Assembly: GCA_035714365.1 (NCBI GenBank)
Contig: DASTMB010000066.1
Span: forward strand, 1-33,986
Length of the DNA stretch: 33,986 nucleotides
DNA from: Mycobacteriales bacterium
GTDB lineage: Bacteria; Actinomycetota; Actinomycetes; BP-191
Reading direction: 5' to 3'
The notes under the pieces were generated by a model, which saw only the letters and a list, made by a program, of their open reading frames with translations, did not search any database and was not told the DNA's origin. Shown here piece after piece: positions 1-8,371 of this stretch. The first letter of the stretch is position 1. Each line of letters begins with the position of its first letter. Position numbers and translations under genes: made by a program.

Positions 1-666
1 CGCGAACGTCACCGCCGCGGCCGTCGCGGCGGGCGCGACGATGGCGGCGCGCGTCACCGCCTCGGCGAGGTCGTGGGCGTGCGCGGCGCGGCCGCGGTAC
101 CACCGCGCCAGCCGGCCGTTCGCCAGGGCCGGCAGCACCGGCCGCACGTCGCCGACGGCGGCGCGGAAGCGGCTGCGGGCGCGGGAGAGCCGCACCCGCG
201 CGGCGCCGGCCGTGGTGCCCAGCACCGCCGCCATCTGCTCCGCGCTGAGGTCCCGCTGGTCGAGCAGCAGCACCTCGCGGTCGTTCGGGTCGAGCCGGTC
301 GAGCACCGCGCGGACGAGCAGGCGGTCGACGACCTCGGCCTCCGGGCCCGGCGCCGCCGCGGTGATCGGCACGACCGTCGCCAGGTCGTCGCACGGCCGC
401 TCGTACCGGCCGTAGCCGCGCGCCCCCGAGCTCATCACGACGTAGAGGCCGTGCCGCCGGCACCAGGCGTACATGACCGCGAACGGCTCCAGCGGCCGGA
501 ACCGCGACCGCGCCGCGATCAGCGTCTCCTGCGTCACGTCGTCCGGGTCGAGGCCGCGCGATGCCACGAAGCCGAACCGCGCCCGCAGGCGGGGCCGGGC
601 GTGCCGGTCGAAGTCGTCCCACTCCGAGTGCTCGCGGGTGAACGCGATCGGTGCGAGCTCGCTCAT
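1..666 (-). CDS. ECF-like RNA polymerase sigma factor, C-terminus cut by window edge
   Basis: 222 codons are present and the frame stays open to the window edge, so the C-terminus is missing. A region-2-like helix block lies at about residues 16-75 (DPDDVTQET at 40-48) and a region-4-like helix-turn-helix at about 126-170, with DPNDREVLLL followed by SAEQMAAVLGTTAGAARVRL, which is typical of ECF/SigE-type sigma factors. It would direct RNA polymerase to a small set of promoters. After region 4 the protein continues into an Ala-rich hydrophobic stretch (AAIVAPAATAAAVTFA) at the window edge, which suggests a C-terminal extension or membrane segment. The ATG at 666 is preceded by GGGGGAG. A small exported or anchored protein lies about 200 bp upstream on the same strand. 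No anti-sigma factor is visible; it could lie beyond the edge. The family call is firm, the regulon is unknown. Confidence 0.88.
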   Translation of the reverse strand, partial: MSELAPIAFTREHSEWDDFDRHARPRLRARFGFVASRGLDPDDVTQETLIAARSRFRPLEPFAVMYAWCRRHGLYVVMSSGARGYGRYERPCDDLATVVPITAAAPGPEAEVVDRLLVRAVLDRLDPNDREVLLLDQRDLSAEQMAAVLGTTAGAARVRLSRARSRFRAAVGDVRPVLPALANGRLARWYRGRAAHAHDLAEAVTRAAIVAPAATAAAVTFA

Positions 667-818
667 CGACTCCCCCGTTCCGGCCGCCCGGCCTCGTCGT
701 CACGGTGTCCGACCATGAGGAGACGCGAGCGCGGCCGATCGTTACAGCGACGGCGGGAATCGTGCGCTCCGGGACGAACCGGGCGCAAGGGTGCGCGAAA
801 AAGGGCCGGACACGGAGA

Positions 819-845
819 AAGGGCCGCCCGCGCGGAGCAGCCCTT
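819..845 (-). terminator. Possible rho-independent terminator
   Basis: Arms AAGGGC (819-824) and GCCCTT (840-845) can pair around a GC-rich loop just past the stop codon of the small minus-strand gene at 867. On the minus strand the stem is followed by a short TTTCTCC tract. It would separate that gene from the sigma-factor gene. The rest of the gap down to 666 holds no gene that I can support. Confidence 0.4.
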
Positions 846-866
846 CCCCGTCCGACCCGTACGGCG

Positions 867-1094
867 TTACCGGGTCCGCGTGACCGACCCGTCGGCGTTG
901 CGGACGAACTTCACACCCGAGTCGATCACCGGGCGGTGGCTCTTGCTGCCCGGGTCGGTGACGGGCGCGTTCGTGCGCGGCGCCGGCCGTACCGCCGCCC
1001 CCGCGCTACGCGCGAAGGCGGTGTAGCAGGCCACGACAGCGAGCAGCGTGGCCAGCAGGACGGCGAACGTCCTGCGCACTGCGATGGTGCTCAT
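867..1094 (-). CDS. Small exported or membrane-anchored protein, unknown function
   Basis: 75 residues starting at ATG 1094 with GGGAG upstream. Residues 1-7 are positively charged (MSTIAVRR), about 9-25 form a hydrophobic helix (FAVLLATLLAVVACYTAF), and an Ala-rich ARSAGAA could be a signal-peptidase site. The remaining roughly 40 residues are hydrophilic and Pro/Ser/Arg-rich (PVTDPGSKSHRPVIDSGVKF) with no recognised domain. The long frame that reads through it from the right is antisense to the acyl-CoA dehydrogenase and is not real; this start is preferred because it has a ribosome binding site and a signal-like N-terminus. Same strand as the sigma factor downstream, but a hairpin lies between them. 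Confidence 0.62.
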   Translation of the reverse strand: MSTIAVRRTFAVLLATLLAVVACYTAFARSAGAAVRPAPRTNAPVTDPGSKSHRPVIDSGVKFVRNADGSVTRTR

Positions 1095-1337
1095 GTGCTG
1101 CTCCCGTCCGAGGGCCGCGGCCGGTGCTGACACACCGACCGGACATGCTCGGACGAGCCGGTCTCGCCACTCACTCCCCGGGTCGTCTAGGCGACCGAAT
1201 TGTCTCCGTGCGCCTCGCGGCGTCGGTGAGGACCACCCGGATCTTCGTGTCTCGCCCCGCCCGGGAGTCGCCTCCCGGACGCTTCCTCTATCGGCAGCCC
1301 GGCGCCGTTCCTTGAACGCCCGGCGGCATGGCCGAGA
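1095..1337. other. Divergent intergenic region with small hairpin
   Basis: This 243-bp gap separates the small minus-strand gene from the plus-strand methyltransferase and must hold both promoters. A 7-bp hairpin (CCGGGAG at 1261-1267, CTCCCGG at 1272-1278) lies about 60 bp before the methyltransferase. I do not see convincing -35/-10 pairs on either strand. Confidence 0.4.
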
Positions 1338-1346
1338 ATGCCCGGC

Positions 1347-1988
1347 ATGACCGACTTCGCCGCCGTCGACGCGTTCCTCGCCGGGCTGCTCGTGCGCGAC
1401 GACCCGGGCGCTCCGGCCCTCGCCGCGAGCGAGGCGGCCGGGCTGCCGCCGATCTCCGTCTCCGCCGTGCAGGGCAAGCTGCTGCACCTGCTGGTCCGCG
1501 CCACCGGCGCGCGGCGGGTCCTCGAGGTCGGCACGCTCGGCGGCTACAGCGCGGTCTGGCTCGCGTCCGCGCTGCCGGACGGCGGCGAGCTGGTGACGTT
1601 GGAGCGGGACCCGCGGCACGCGGCGGTCGCGACGGAGAGCCTCGCCGCCGCCGGCCTCGCGGACCGCGCGCGGGTCGTCGTCGGCCCGGCGCTGGACTCG
1701 CTGCCGGGGCTGGCCGGGCCGTTCGACCTGGTGTTCATCGACGCCGACAAGACCGGCAACGCCGCCTACCTCGACTGGGCGGCCCGCCTCGGCCGCCCCG
1801 GCACCGTCGTCGTGCTCGACAACGTCGTCCGCCAGGGCGCGATCCTCGCCACCGACGCCGACAACAACGCCCGCGCGACGGTGGCGGCGCTGGAACTCCT
1901 GGCGAACGACGAGCGGTTCGACGCGACGGCGATCCAGATGGTCGGCGCGAAGGGCTGGGACGGCTTCGCGCTCGCAGTCCTGCGCTAG
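1347..1988 (+). CDS. SAM-dependent O-methyltransferase (Methyltransf_3 family)
   Basis: 213 residues from the ATG at 1347; an ATG at 1338 would add MPG and cannot be excluded, since neither has a clear ribosome binding site. The fold is that of the cation-dependent catechol/caffeoyl-CoA O-methyltransferases. SAM motif I RVLEVGTLGGYSAVWLA is at about 57-73, an acidic residue for the adenosyl ribose follows in TLERD, and the metal-binding FDLVFIDADK is at about 126-135 with the partner LDNV at 157-160. These enzymes transfer methyl from SAM to a hydroxyl of a catechol-like or polyketide-like substrate in the cytosol; the substrate here is unknown. Mycobacteria carry several close family members. 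The stop codon overlaps that of the converging acyl-CoA dehydrogenase: the palindrome CTAG (1985-1988) gives TAG on both strands. Confidence 0.92.
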   Translation: MTDFAAVDAFLAGLLVRDDPGAPALAASEAAGLPPISVSAVQGKLLHLLVRATGARRVLEVGTLGGYSAVWLASALPDGGELVTLERDPRHAAVATESLAAAGLADRARVVVGPALDSLPGLAGPFDLVFIDADKTGNAAYLDWAARLGRPGTVVVLDNVVRQGAILATDADNNARATVAALELLANDERFDATAIQMVGAKGWDGFALAVLR

Positions 1989-3133
1989 ACGCCGTCCTTC
2001 ACGAGCGAGCGCGAGATGACCAGCCGCTGCACCTGGTTGGTGCCCTCTACGATCTGGAGCACCTTCGCCTCGCGCATGTACCGCTCGACCGGGTACTCGG
2101 TGACGTAGCCGTACCCGCCGTGCACCTGCACGGCGTCGATCGCGACGCGCATCGCGGTGTCGGACGCGAACAGCTTCGCCATCGCGGCGTCGCGGCCGTA
2201 CGGCGCCCCGGCGTCGCGCTTGCGCGCCGCCGACAGGTACAGCGACCGGGCCGCCTCCACCTGCGTCGCCATGTCCGCGAGCATGAACGAGATCCCCTGG
2301 AAGTCGACGATCGGCTTGCGGAACTGCGTGCGGACCTTCGCGTACTCCAGCGCCGCGTCGAGCGCCGCCTGCGCCAGCCCGACGGAGCAGGCGGCGATGC
2401 CGAGGCGGCCGCCGTCCAGAGCGGACAGCGCGATGCGGAAGCCGATGCCCTCCTCCCCCAGCAGCCGCTCGGCCGGGACCCGCGCGTCGTCCAGCACGAT
2501 CTGCGCGGTGGTCGACGCCTTCATGCCCATCTTCTTCTCGGGCGCGGCCGGCTTGAGGCCGGGCGTGTCGGCGGGCGCGAGCAGCGTGGAGATGCCGCGC
2601 GCGCCGTCGTCGGACGTGCGGACCATGAGGTTGTAGAAGTCGGCCTCGCCGCCGTGGGTCACCCAGGCCTTGACGCCGTTGACGACGTACTCGTCGCCCT
2701 CGCGGACCGCGCGCGTCGACAGCGCCGCCGCGTCCGAGCCGGAGCCCGGCTCGGAGAGGCAGTACGCGCCGAGCAGCTCGCCGCCGAGCATCTCCGGCAG
2801 CCATTTCTGCCGCTGCTCGTCGGTGCCGTACGCCGCCAGCGGGAAGCAGGCGAGCGTGTGCACGCTGACGCCGAGCCCGACCGCGAGCCACGCCGTGGCG
2901 AGCTCCTCGAGGCACTGGAGGTAGACCTCGTACGGCTGCGCCGCGCCGCCGTGCTCCTCCGGGTACGGCAGCCCGAGCAGGCCGGCGCGGCCGAGCGTGC
3001 GGAACACGTCGCGCGGGAACTCCGACCGCTCCTCGAACTCCGCCGCGCGCGGGCGCAGCTCCTTGTCCGCCAGCTCACGGACCAGGTCCAGCAACGCCTC
3101 CGCCTCGGCGGTGGGCAGCGAACGGTCGACCAT
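1985..3133 (-). CDS. Acyl-CoA dehydrogenase
   Basis: 382 residues, the usual length for short/medium-chain acyl-CoA dehydrogenases. It catalyses FAD-dependent alpha,beta-oxidation of an acyl-CoA thioester, passing electrons to ETF. Visible features are the N-terminal helical domain (1-120), the FAD/substrate signature AYCLSEPGSGSDAAAL at 123-138, the beta-domain with VNGVKAWVTHGG (151-162), the RTQFRKPIVDFQG signature at 268-280, and the C-terminal IVEGTNQVQR at 361-370, in which Glu363 occupies the catalytic-base position of the medium-chain enzymes. Start ATG 3133 lies 8 bp after the stop of the upstream peptidase gene, whose last codons contain GGAGGGG as ribosome binding site, so the two genes are probably co-transcribed. 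Substrate chain length or branching cannot be read from the sequence. Confidence 0.95.
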   Translation of the reverse strand: MVDRSLPTAEAEALLDLVRELADKELRPRAAEFEERSEFPRDVFRTLGRAGLLGLPYPEEHGGAAQPYEVYLQCLEELATAWLAVGLGVSVHTLACFPLAAYGTDEQRQKWLPEMLGGELLGAYCLSEPGSGSDAAALSTRAVREGDEYVVNGVKAWVTHGGEADFYNLMVRTSDDGARGISTLLAPADTPGLKPAAPEKKMGMKASTTAQIVLDDARVPAERLLGEEGIGFRIALSALDGGRLGIAACSVGLAQAALDAALEYAKVRTQFRKPIVDFQGISFMLADMATQVEAARSLYLSAARKRDAGAPYGRDAAMAKLFASDTAMRVAIDAVQVHGGYGYVTEYPVERYMREAKVLQIVEGTNQVQRLVISRSLVKDGV

Positions 3134-3141
3134 CAGAGGCA

Positions 3142-4254
3142 CTACCCCTCCAGCACGAGCAGGTCGCGGGTGACCAGGTTGAGGCGGTCGGCGCCGTCCT
3201 CGGTGCAGACGACGATGTCCTCGATGCGGGCGCCGTGGCGGCCCGGCAGGTAGATGCCCGGCTCGATCGAGAACGCCATGCCCGGCGCGAGCGGCAGGTC
3301 GTTGCCGGCGACGATGTACGGGTCCTCGTGCTCCTCCAGCCCGATCCCGTGGCCGGTGCGGTGCACGAAGAACTCGCCGTAGCCGGCGTCGGCGATGACG
3401 TCGCGAGCCGCCGCGTCGACCGCCTCGCAGGTGACGCCGGGGCGGACGGCGTCGCACGCCGCCTCCTGCGCCTGCTGCAGCACGGCGTAGAGCTTGTCGA
3501 ACCCCTCCGGCACCTCCCCCACGACGTAGGTCCTGGTGATGTCGGAGCAGTAGCCGTCCGGGGTGGTGCCGCCGATGTCGAACACGATCGCGTCGCCGCG
3601 CTCGATCACCCGCGGGCCGGTGTCGTGGTGCGGGGAGGCGCCGTTGGGGCCGGAGCCGACGATGACGAAGTTCACGGTGACGTTGCCGCCGGCGAGGATC
3701 GCGTCGGCGATGTCGCGGCCGACCTCGCGCTCCTCGCGGCCGACCAGGCGCATCTCCTGGATCTGCCCCTGCACGTCGTCGATGATCCGGCCGGCCTCGC
3801 GCAGCGCCGCGACCTCCTCCGGCGTCTTGCGGATGCGCAGGTCGCGCAACGCCGTCCCGGCGAGCCGCTGGAGCACCCCCGGCATCGCGTCCGCCCAGCG
3901 CAGCGTGTGCAGCGCCCAGGTCCGGTCGCTGACGCCGACCGCCTCGCAGGGGCCGGCGATGGACGCGGTGAGCGCGTACGGGTCGTCCGTCTCGTCCCAG
4001 CCGACGATCTCGATGCCCAGCGCGCCGGCCGGGGAGGTCTCGGCGCGCGGCTTCTCGAGGTTGGGGACGACGAGCGTCGCGTCCCCGGCGGCGCGCACGA
4101 CGAGGCAGGTGAGGCGTTCCAGCGGGAGGGCGTCGTAGCCCGTCAGGTACCGCAGGTCCGCGCCGGGCGTGACGAGCAGGGCCTCGAGCCCGGCGTCACG
4201 CGCGGCGGCGGCCGCCCGCGCGAGGCGGTCGGCCGGGTAGAGGGCGGAGGTCAT
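3142..4254 (-). CDS. M24-family metallopeptidase (Xaa-Pro aminopeptidase/dipeptidase type)
   Basis: 370 residues from ATG 4254. A GTG at 4278 would add eight residues of poor quality and is not preferred. An N-terminal creatinase-like domain (about 1-135) is followed by the pita-bread catalytic domain. All five metal ligands of the family are present: Asp226 (VFDIGG), Asp238 (CSDITRTY), His302 (GHGIG), Glu331 (SIEPGIY) and Glu345 (ARIEDIV). It should be an active cytosolic peptidase releasing or cleaving next to proline in short peptides. The M. tuberculosis homologue in the equivalent position is Rv2089c (pepE), which sits beside a 5'-3' exonuclease as here. It is followed after 8 bp by the acyl-CoA dehydrogenase. 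Confidence 0.93.
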   Translation of the reverse strand: MTSALYPADRLARAAAAARDAGLEALLVTPGADLRYLTGYDALPLERLTCLVVRAAGDATLVVPNLEKPRAETSPAGALGIEIVGWDETDDPYALTASIAGPCEAVGVSDRTWALHTLRWADAMPGVLQRLAGTALRDLRIRKTPEEVAALREAGRIIDDVQGQIQEMRLVGREEREVGRDIADAILAGGNVTVNFVIVGSGPNGASPHHDTGPRVIERGDAIVFDIGGTTPDGYCSDITRTYVVGEVPEGFDKLYAVLQQAQEAACDAVRPGVTCEAVDAAARDVIADAGYGEFFVHRTGHGIGLEEHEDPYIVAGNDLPLAPGMAFSIEPGIYLPGRHGARIEDIVVCTEDGADRLNLVTRDLLVLEG

Positions 4255-4282
4255 GCCGCCAGGGTACCGGCGCGGCACGCCC

Positions 4283-4322
4283 GCGCCGCCCTCCGGCCGG
4301 GTCAGGTACCGGAGGGCGGCGC
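4283..4322 (-). terminator. Perfect 14-bp hairpin, likely terminator
   Basis: GCGCCGCCCTCCGG (4283-4296) and its exact complement CCGGAGGGCGGCGC (4309-4322) enclose a 12-nt loop. It sits just past the stop codon of the DUF4383 gene and before the start of the peptidase gene, so it most likely ends DUF4383 transcription. There is no T-tract, which is common for actinobacterial terminators. Confidence 0.7.
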
Positions 4323-4347
4323 GTCGTGCGGGGGCGTCTCGGGCGGG

Positions 4348-4806
4348 TCAGACCCGGGCGTCGGTGCGGGACGACGCGGGGCTGACGGTGGCGGTGCGGG
4401 AGAGCATCATCACGATCGCCAGGCCGGCGAGCGCGCTGATCAGGTGCAGGCCGTTGTCGGCGCCGTTGAGCGACAGGAAGTTCGCGCTGGTGTCCTTACC
4501 GGCCGTGAACAGGCCGTAGAGGAACGTCAGGCCGTAGCCGGCGAGCAGCGCCGCGCCGTACGCGCGGGCGGTGTCGCGGCGGCGCCACAGCGCGAGGCCG
4601 GCGAAGCCGATGGCCAGGTGCACGATGTTGTGCAGCGGGTTGATCTCGAAGATGCCGAGCAGCCGCTCGTTGGACGGGCTCGCGAAGTGGTCGAACCCGG
4701 TGACGAAGAACCCGACGATCCCCACCAGCACGTACGCCGCGCCGATCACCAGCGCGAGGCGGCGGCCGTTGTCGAGGGCTCCGTCGTTCGTGGTCGTTGC
4801 TGCCAT
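4348..4806 (-). CDS. DUF4383 four-helix membrane protein
   Basis: 152 residues with four hydrophobic segments at about 20-37, 60-75, 83-103 and 120-138 (numbered from this start). The block IFEINPLHNIVHLAIGFAGL, followed by a second NGLHLISAL, is characteristic of DUF4383, a family of small actinobacterial inner-membrane proteins of unknown function. ATG 4806 is chosen over ATG 4812 because GGGAG lies about seven bases before it but only one base before the other. It occupies the position of the membrane protein Rv2091c in the M. tuberculosis arrangement, but I cannot show that they are homologous. It diverges from the exonuclease gene over 47 bp. Confidence 0.85.
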   Translation of the reverse strand: MAATTTNDGALDNGRRLALVIGAAYVLVGIVGFFVTGFDHFASPSNERLLGIFEINPLHNIVHLAIGFAGLALWRRRDTARAYGAALLAGYGLTFLYGLFTAGKDTSANFLSLNGADNGLHLISALAGLAIVMMLSRTATVSPASSRTDARV

Positions 4807-4853
4807 GTCCATGCTCCCGTTCCGAGGTCAAGGGTTCCTGGGATCATTCGGTG
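4807..4853. promoter_or_regulatory. Short divergent promoter region
   Basis: This 47-bp gap separates the DUF4383 start (minus) from the exonuclease start (plus) and must carry or overlap both promoters unless they lie within the coding sequences. No clear consensus boxes are visible, so the exact sites are not assigned. Confidence 0.4.
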
Positions 4854-5735
4854 GTGACGCCGATCCGGATGTTGCTGGACACCCCGTCGTTGTACTTCCG
4901 CGCGTTCTACGGCGTCCCCGACTCCGTTCGTTCCCCGAACGGCGAGCCGGTGAACGCGATCCGCGGGCTGGTCGACATGACCGCCCGGCTGATCGCCGAA
5001 CGCCGCCCCACCCACCTGGTCGCGGCCATGGACCGCGACTGGCGCCCGGCGTTCCGCGTCGCGCTGCTGCCGTCGTACAAGGCGCACCGCGTCGTGGTGG
5101 GCAACGAGGAGAACGTGCCCGACCCGCTCGCCGCGCAGGTGCCGGTCATCGAGGAGGTCCTCGAGGCGGTCGGCATCGTCGTGGCGGGCGCGGAGGGGTA
5201 CGAGGCGGACGACGTGATCGGCACGCTGGCCTCCCGTTCCCCGGAGCCGGTCGAGGTCGTCACCGGCGACCGCGACCTGTTCCAGCTGGTCGACGACGCC
5301 CGTGGCGTGCGCGTCCTCTACACGCAGGCGGGCCTGTCGAAACTCGCGGTGGTGGACGAGGCGTTCGTGCGCCAGAAGTACGGCATCCCCGGGCAGCGGT
5401 ACGCGGACTTCGCGACGCTGCGCGGCGACCCCTCGGACGGGCTGCCCGGCGTGCCCGGGGTCGGCGAGAAGACCGCGGCCGCGCTCGTCTCCAAGTACGC
5501 GTCGATGGACGAGATCCTCGCCAACGTCCCCAAGGTCGCCGCGCACCGCGAGTACGTCGACGCGGCGGTGCCGGTCGTGCAGGTCGCGCGCGACGTGCCG
5601 CTGCCGGACCTCGACGACGCGCTCTGCGCGACGCCGCGCGACCCGGAGCGGCTGGTCGCGCTGTCGGAACGCTGGGGCCTCGACTCGGCGCTGAACCGCC
5701 TGCTCGCCGCGCTGACGCAGGTCTGCGGCGCGTGA
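4854..5735 (+). CDS. 5'-3' exonuclease (PolA N-terminal / FEN type)
   Basis: 293 residues. GTG 4854 is chosen because it yields an N-terminus that runs directly into the first strand MLLDTPSLYFRAFYGVP; GTG 4851 and ATG 4869 are alternatives. This is a stand-alone version of the 5' nuclease domain of DNA polymerase I, which removes flaps and RNA primers during Okazaki processing and repair. Acidic metal-binding clusters are visible in LLDTPSLYF, AMDRD, EADDVIG and VVTGDRDLFQLV, followed by the helix-3-turn-helix DNA-binding motif in LPGVPGVGEKTAAALVSKY. The length matches the actinobacterial stand-alone family (M. tuberculosis Rv2090 is the syntenic equivalent). Its stop overlaps the next gene's GTG as GTGA, so it is translationally coupled to a metabolic enzyme with no obvious link to DNA repair. 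Confidence 0.92.
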   Translation: MTPIRMLLDTPSLYFRAFYGVPDSVRSPNGEPVNAIRGLVDMTARLIAERRPTHLVAAMDRDWRPAFRVALLPSYKAHRVVVGNEENVPDPLAAQVPVIEEVLEAVGIVVAGAEGYEADDVIGTLASRSPEPVEVVTGDRDLFQLVDDARGVRVLYTQAGLSKLAVVDEAFVRQKYGIPGQRYADFATLRGDPSDGLPGVPGVGEKTAAALVSKYASMDEILANVPKVAAHREYVDAAVPVVQVARDVPLPDLDDALCATPRDPERLVALSERWGLDSALNRLLAALTQVCGA

Positions 5736-7378
5736 GGGCGTTCTCCTTCGCGCACCGCGCGGCCGAGGTCGCCGACGCGACGAGCGGCGTTCTCGACGTG
5801 CTCGTCGTCGGGCTGGGCGCGACCGGTGCCGGCGTCGCGCTCGACGCCGCGTCGCGCGGGCTGTCGGTCGCGGCGATCGACCGCGGCGACCTGGCCAGCG
5901 GCACGTCGAGCAAGTCCAGCAAGCTGATCCACGGCGGCCTGCGCTACCTGGAGAACTACGACTTCGGCCTGGTCTACGAGGGCGTCACCGAGCGGGAGCT
6001 GCTCCAGCGCCTCGCGCCGCACCTCGTCCGGCCGATGGACTTCGTCTACCCGATCCTCCCCGACACCGCGAAGGCGCGGCTGGTCGGCCTCGGCCTGACG
6101 ACGTACGACGTCCTCGCCGGCGTCCGCAACGTCCGCCGCCACGAGCGCCTCGACGCCGCGGAGGCGGTCGCGCTCGCGCCCGCCCTGGCGTCGTCCGGCC
6201 TCCAGCGCGCCTACGTCTACGGCGACTGCGCCACCGACGACGCGCGGCTGGTGCTCGCCGTCGTGACGGCGGCGCGCCGCTTCGGCGCGCTCGCACTCAC
6301 CTACACCGCGGCCGAACGCCTCCTGCTCGACGGCGCCGGGCGCGTGTGCGGCGTGGCGGTGCGGGACACCCTCGGCGGGGCGGCGTTCGAGATCAGGGCC
6401 CGGCACGTCGTCAACGCCACCGGTGTCTGGGTCGACACGCTGCTCGCGCAGGAGTCGCCGGACGGCGGCAGCCACGTCGTGCAGCCGAGCAAGGGCGTCC
6501 ACCTCGTCGTCCCGCGCGAGCGGGTGCCGTTGACCGGCGCGGCGATCCTCATGCCGTCGCGGCAGGGCGACGGGCGCAGCATGTTCGCGATCCCGTGGGG
6601 GCGGCAGACGATCCTCGGCACCACGGACACGGCGTACGACGGGCCGCTCGACGTGGTGGGCATCGACGCCGCCGACGTCGACTACGTGCTCGCGGCGGCG
6701 AACGCGCTGTTCGACGCGGCGCTGCACCTCGACGACGTGGTCGGCGGCTGGGCCGGGTGCCGGCCGTTGCTGCGCGGCACGAGCGAGTCGATGAGCGACC
6801 TGTCCCGGCGGCACGCGCTGTCCGAGGGGCCGAGCGGGCTGCTGACGATCACCGGCGGCAAGCTCACGACGTACCGGCGGATGGCGAAGGACGTGGTGGA
6901 CCGCATCGCCGCCCGCGACGACCGGCACGCGCGGTGCCGCACCGACGAGATCCCGCTCGGCTGCGCGCGGCCGTTCGAGGCGGTGCTGGCCGACGTCACG
7001 GCCGCCGCGGCGGCGGTCGGCGTCGACGGCGAGACGGCGGAGACGCTGGTGCGCCAGCACGGCGAGGCGGCGGCGGACGTGCTCGCGCTCACCGCCGACG
7101 ACCCGGCGCTCGCCGCGCCGCTGTCGCCCGCCGCCGCGCACGTCGCGGCCGAGGTCGTGCACGCGGCGCGGCACGAGGGGGCGGCGACGCTGGACGACGT
7201 GTTCGCGCGGCGGACGCGGCTGGCGTTGCGGGCGCGGGACGCGGCGCTGCCGGCGGCTCTCGGCGCGGCGCGGCTGCTGGCGCGGGAGACCGGCCGCGAC
7301 GATGCGTGGGCGGCGGGCGAGGTGGCGGCCTACGAGGCGGCGGTGCGCCGCGAGCGCGGCGTCCTGCCGCTCGGCTGA
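5732..7378 (+). CDS. glpD: Aerobic glycerol-3-phosphate dehydrogenase
   Basis: 548 residues beginning at GTG 5732 inside a GTGA overlap with the exonuclease stop. It oxidises sn-glycerol 3-phosphate to dihydroxyacetone phosphate with FAD and passes electrons to quinone at the membrane surface. The N-terminal dinucleotide fold has VVGLGATGAGVALDAASRG (about 25-43). The family signature SSKSSKLIHGGLRYLENYDF follows at about 59-78. The NATGVW loop, the IPWGRQTILGTTDT segment and the GGWAGCRPLL region are all intact, and a C-terminal helical domain ends at RGVLPLG. The product, DHAP, is the precursor of acyl- and alkyl-DHAP, which is notable because an alkyl-DHAP-synthase-like gene lies in the facing operon. 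In M. tuberculosis glpD1 (Rv2249c) likewise lies near a flavoprotein and a diacylglycerol kinase gene. Confidence 0.95.
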   Translation: MRAFSFAHRAAEVADATSGVLDVLVVGLGATGAGVALDAASRGLSVAAIDRGDLASGTSSKSSKLIHGGLRYLENYDFGLVYEGVTERELLQRLAPHLVRPMDFVYPILPDTAKARLVGLGLTTYDVLAGVRNVRRHERLDAAEAVALAPALASSGLQRAYVYGDCATDDARLVLAVVTAARRFGALALTYTAAERLLLDGAGRVCGVAVRDTLGGAAFEIRARHVVNATGVWVDTLLAQESPDGGSHVVQPSKGVHLVVPRERVPLTGAAILMPSRQGDGRSMFAIPWGRQTILGTTDTAYDGPLDVVGIDAADVDYVLAAANALFDAALHLDDVVGGWAGCRPLLRGTSESMSDLSRRHALSEGPSGLLTITGGKLTTYRRMAKDVVDRIAARDDRHARCRTDEIPLGCARPFEAVLADVTAAAAAVGVDGETAETLVRQHGEAAADVLALTADDPALAAPLSPAAAHVAAEVVHAARHEGAATLDDVFARRTRLALRARDAALPAALGAARLLARETGRDDAWAAGEVAAYEAAVRRERGVLPLG

Positions 7379-7392
7379 CGCGGCCGGAGCCG

Positions 7393-8371
7393 CTACCCGA
7401 GCGCCCGGGCGCGCGCCGCCCAGGCCGCGTCCGTGGCGTACTGGACGGCGTAGGCGGCGAGCGCGCGGGGCGTCGGCGGCGTGGCCGGACGCGCGCAGGA
7501 CGGCCGCCGCCGCGACCAGCGCCTCGGGGCGTTGCGGCAGCAGCGCCGTCGCGTGCTCCGCCGCCGCGCGCGCCTCCGCCGGCTCGGTCGCCGCCGCCGC
7601 CCAGGCGAACGTCGCCGCCAGCACCGCCCGGTCCCCCGCCCGGTGCGCGGGGTCCCCCGGCACCGGGCGCGCCGCCTCGGCCGCACCCGCCAGGTCACCG
7701 GTGGCCGCGCGCAGGTCGGCGAGCGCGAGCCGCGCGTCCGGGTCGTCGGGGAACGCCGCCGCGGGCGCCGGGTCGCCGGTGCGCCGCGCCGCCCACGCGG
7801 CGCCGACCGCCGCGACCTCGTCCGGCCCGTACCCGTCGAACCGCGCCGGCCGCACCAGCGACCCGAGCTCGAGCGCGGCGAGCGCGAACAGCAGCCCGGG
7901 CAGCACGCCGTCGACCCCGGTGACGGTCAGCGCGACGCCGGGGAGCGCGAGCAGGAGGCGCGCGGCCGTCACGGTGGCGCGTTGCGTCGCGGCGGTCAGC
8001 GGCCGGCGCGGCAGCCAGGCGACGGCGTCGTAACCGGGCCGCAGCCGCCACTCCGCGACCCCGGCGCGCGCGAGCCGCCGGCCCCGCCCCACCACGACGC
8101 GGACGACCCGCCACCCGCGCAGCCGCGCGGCCACCGCCAGCGCCGCCGCGTCGACGGCGTGCCCGGGACCCACGGAGCCGAGCAGCAGCCCGGCCGCCGT
8201 GGCCGGGCCGCGTACCGCCGCGACCCAGACCGCGACGACGGCCAGCGACAGCACCGCCCCCGCCTCGCCGAGCCGCGCCCGGCGCAGCCAGCACGGCGCG
8301 CACCACCGCGCGGCCCCGCGCACCAGCAGCGCGCCACCGTCGGCGCGGCCGCAGCGGGCGCAGGGCGTCAT
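7393..8371 (-). pseudogene. Zinc-ribbon membrane protein with apparent frameshift
   Basis: Starts at ATG 8371, overlapping the upstream stop as TGATG. Residues 4-29 hold paired cysteines (CARC and CAPC) forming a likely zinc ribbon. Hydrophobic segments follow (AVLSLAVVAVWVAAV, LLLALPGVALTVTGV, LLFALAALELGSLV), then an Ala-rich helical region resembling tetratricopeptide repeats (RLALADLRAATGDLAGAAEAA; AAAEHATALLPQRPEALVAA). The starting frame has no stop here: it runs on antisense through glpD. A one-base shift near the G-run at 7467-7470 joins ASGHAADA to RALAAYAVQYATDAAWAARA, ending at TAG 7393, a natural-looking helical C-terminus. I therefore read one gene of about 325 residues carrying one extra base, either a real mutation or a sequence error. 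Function unknown. Last gene of the lipid-related operon. Confidence 0.6.
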
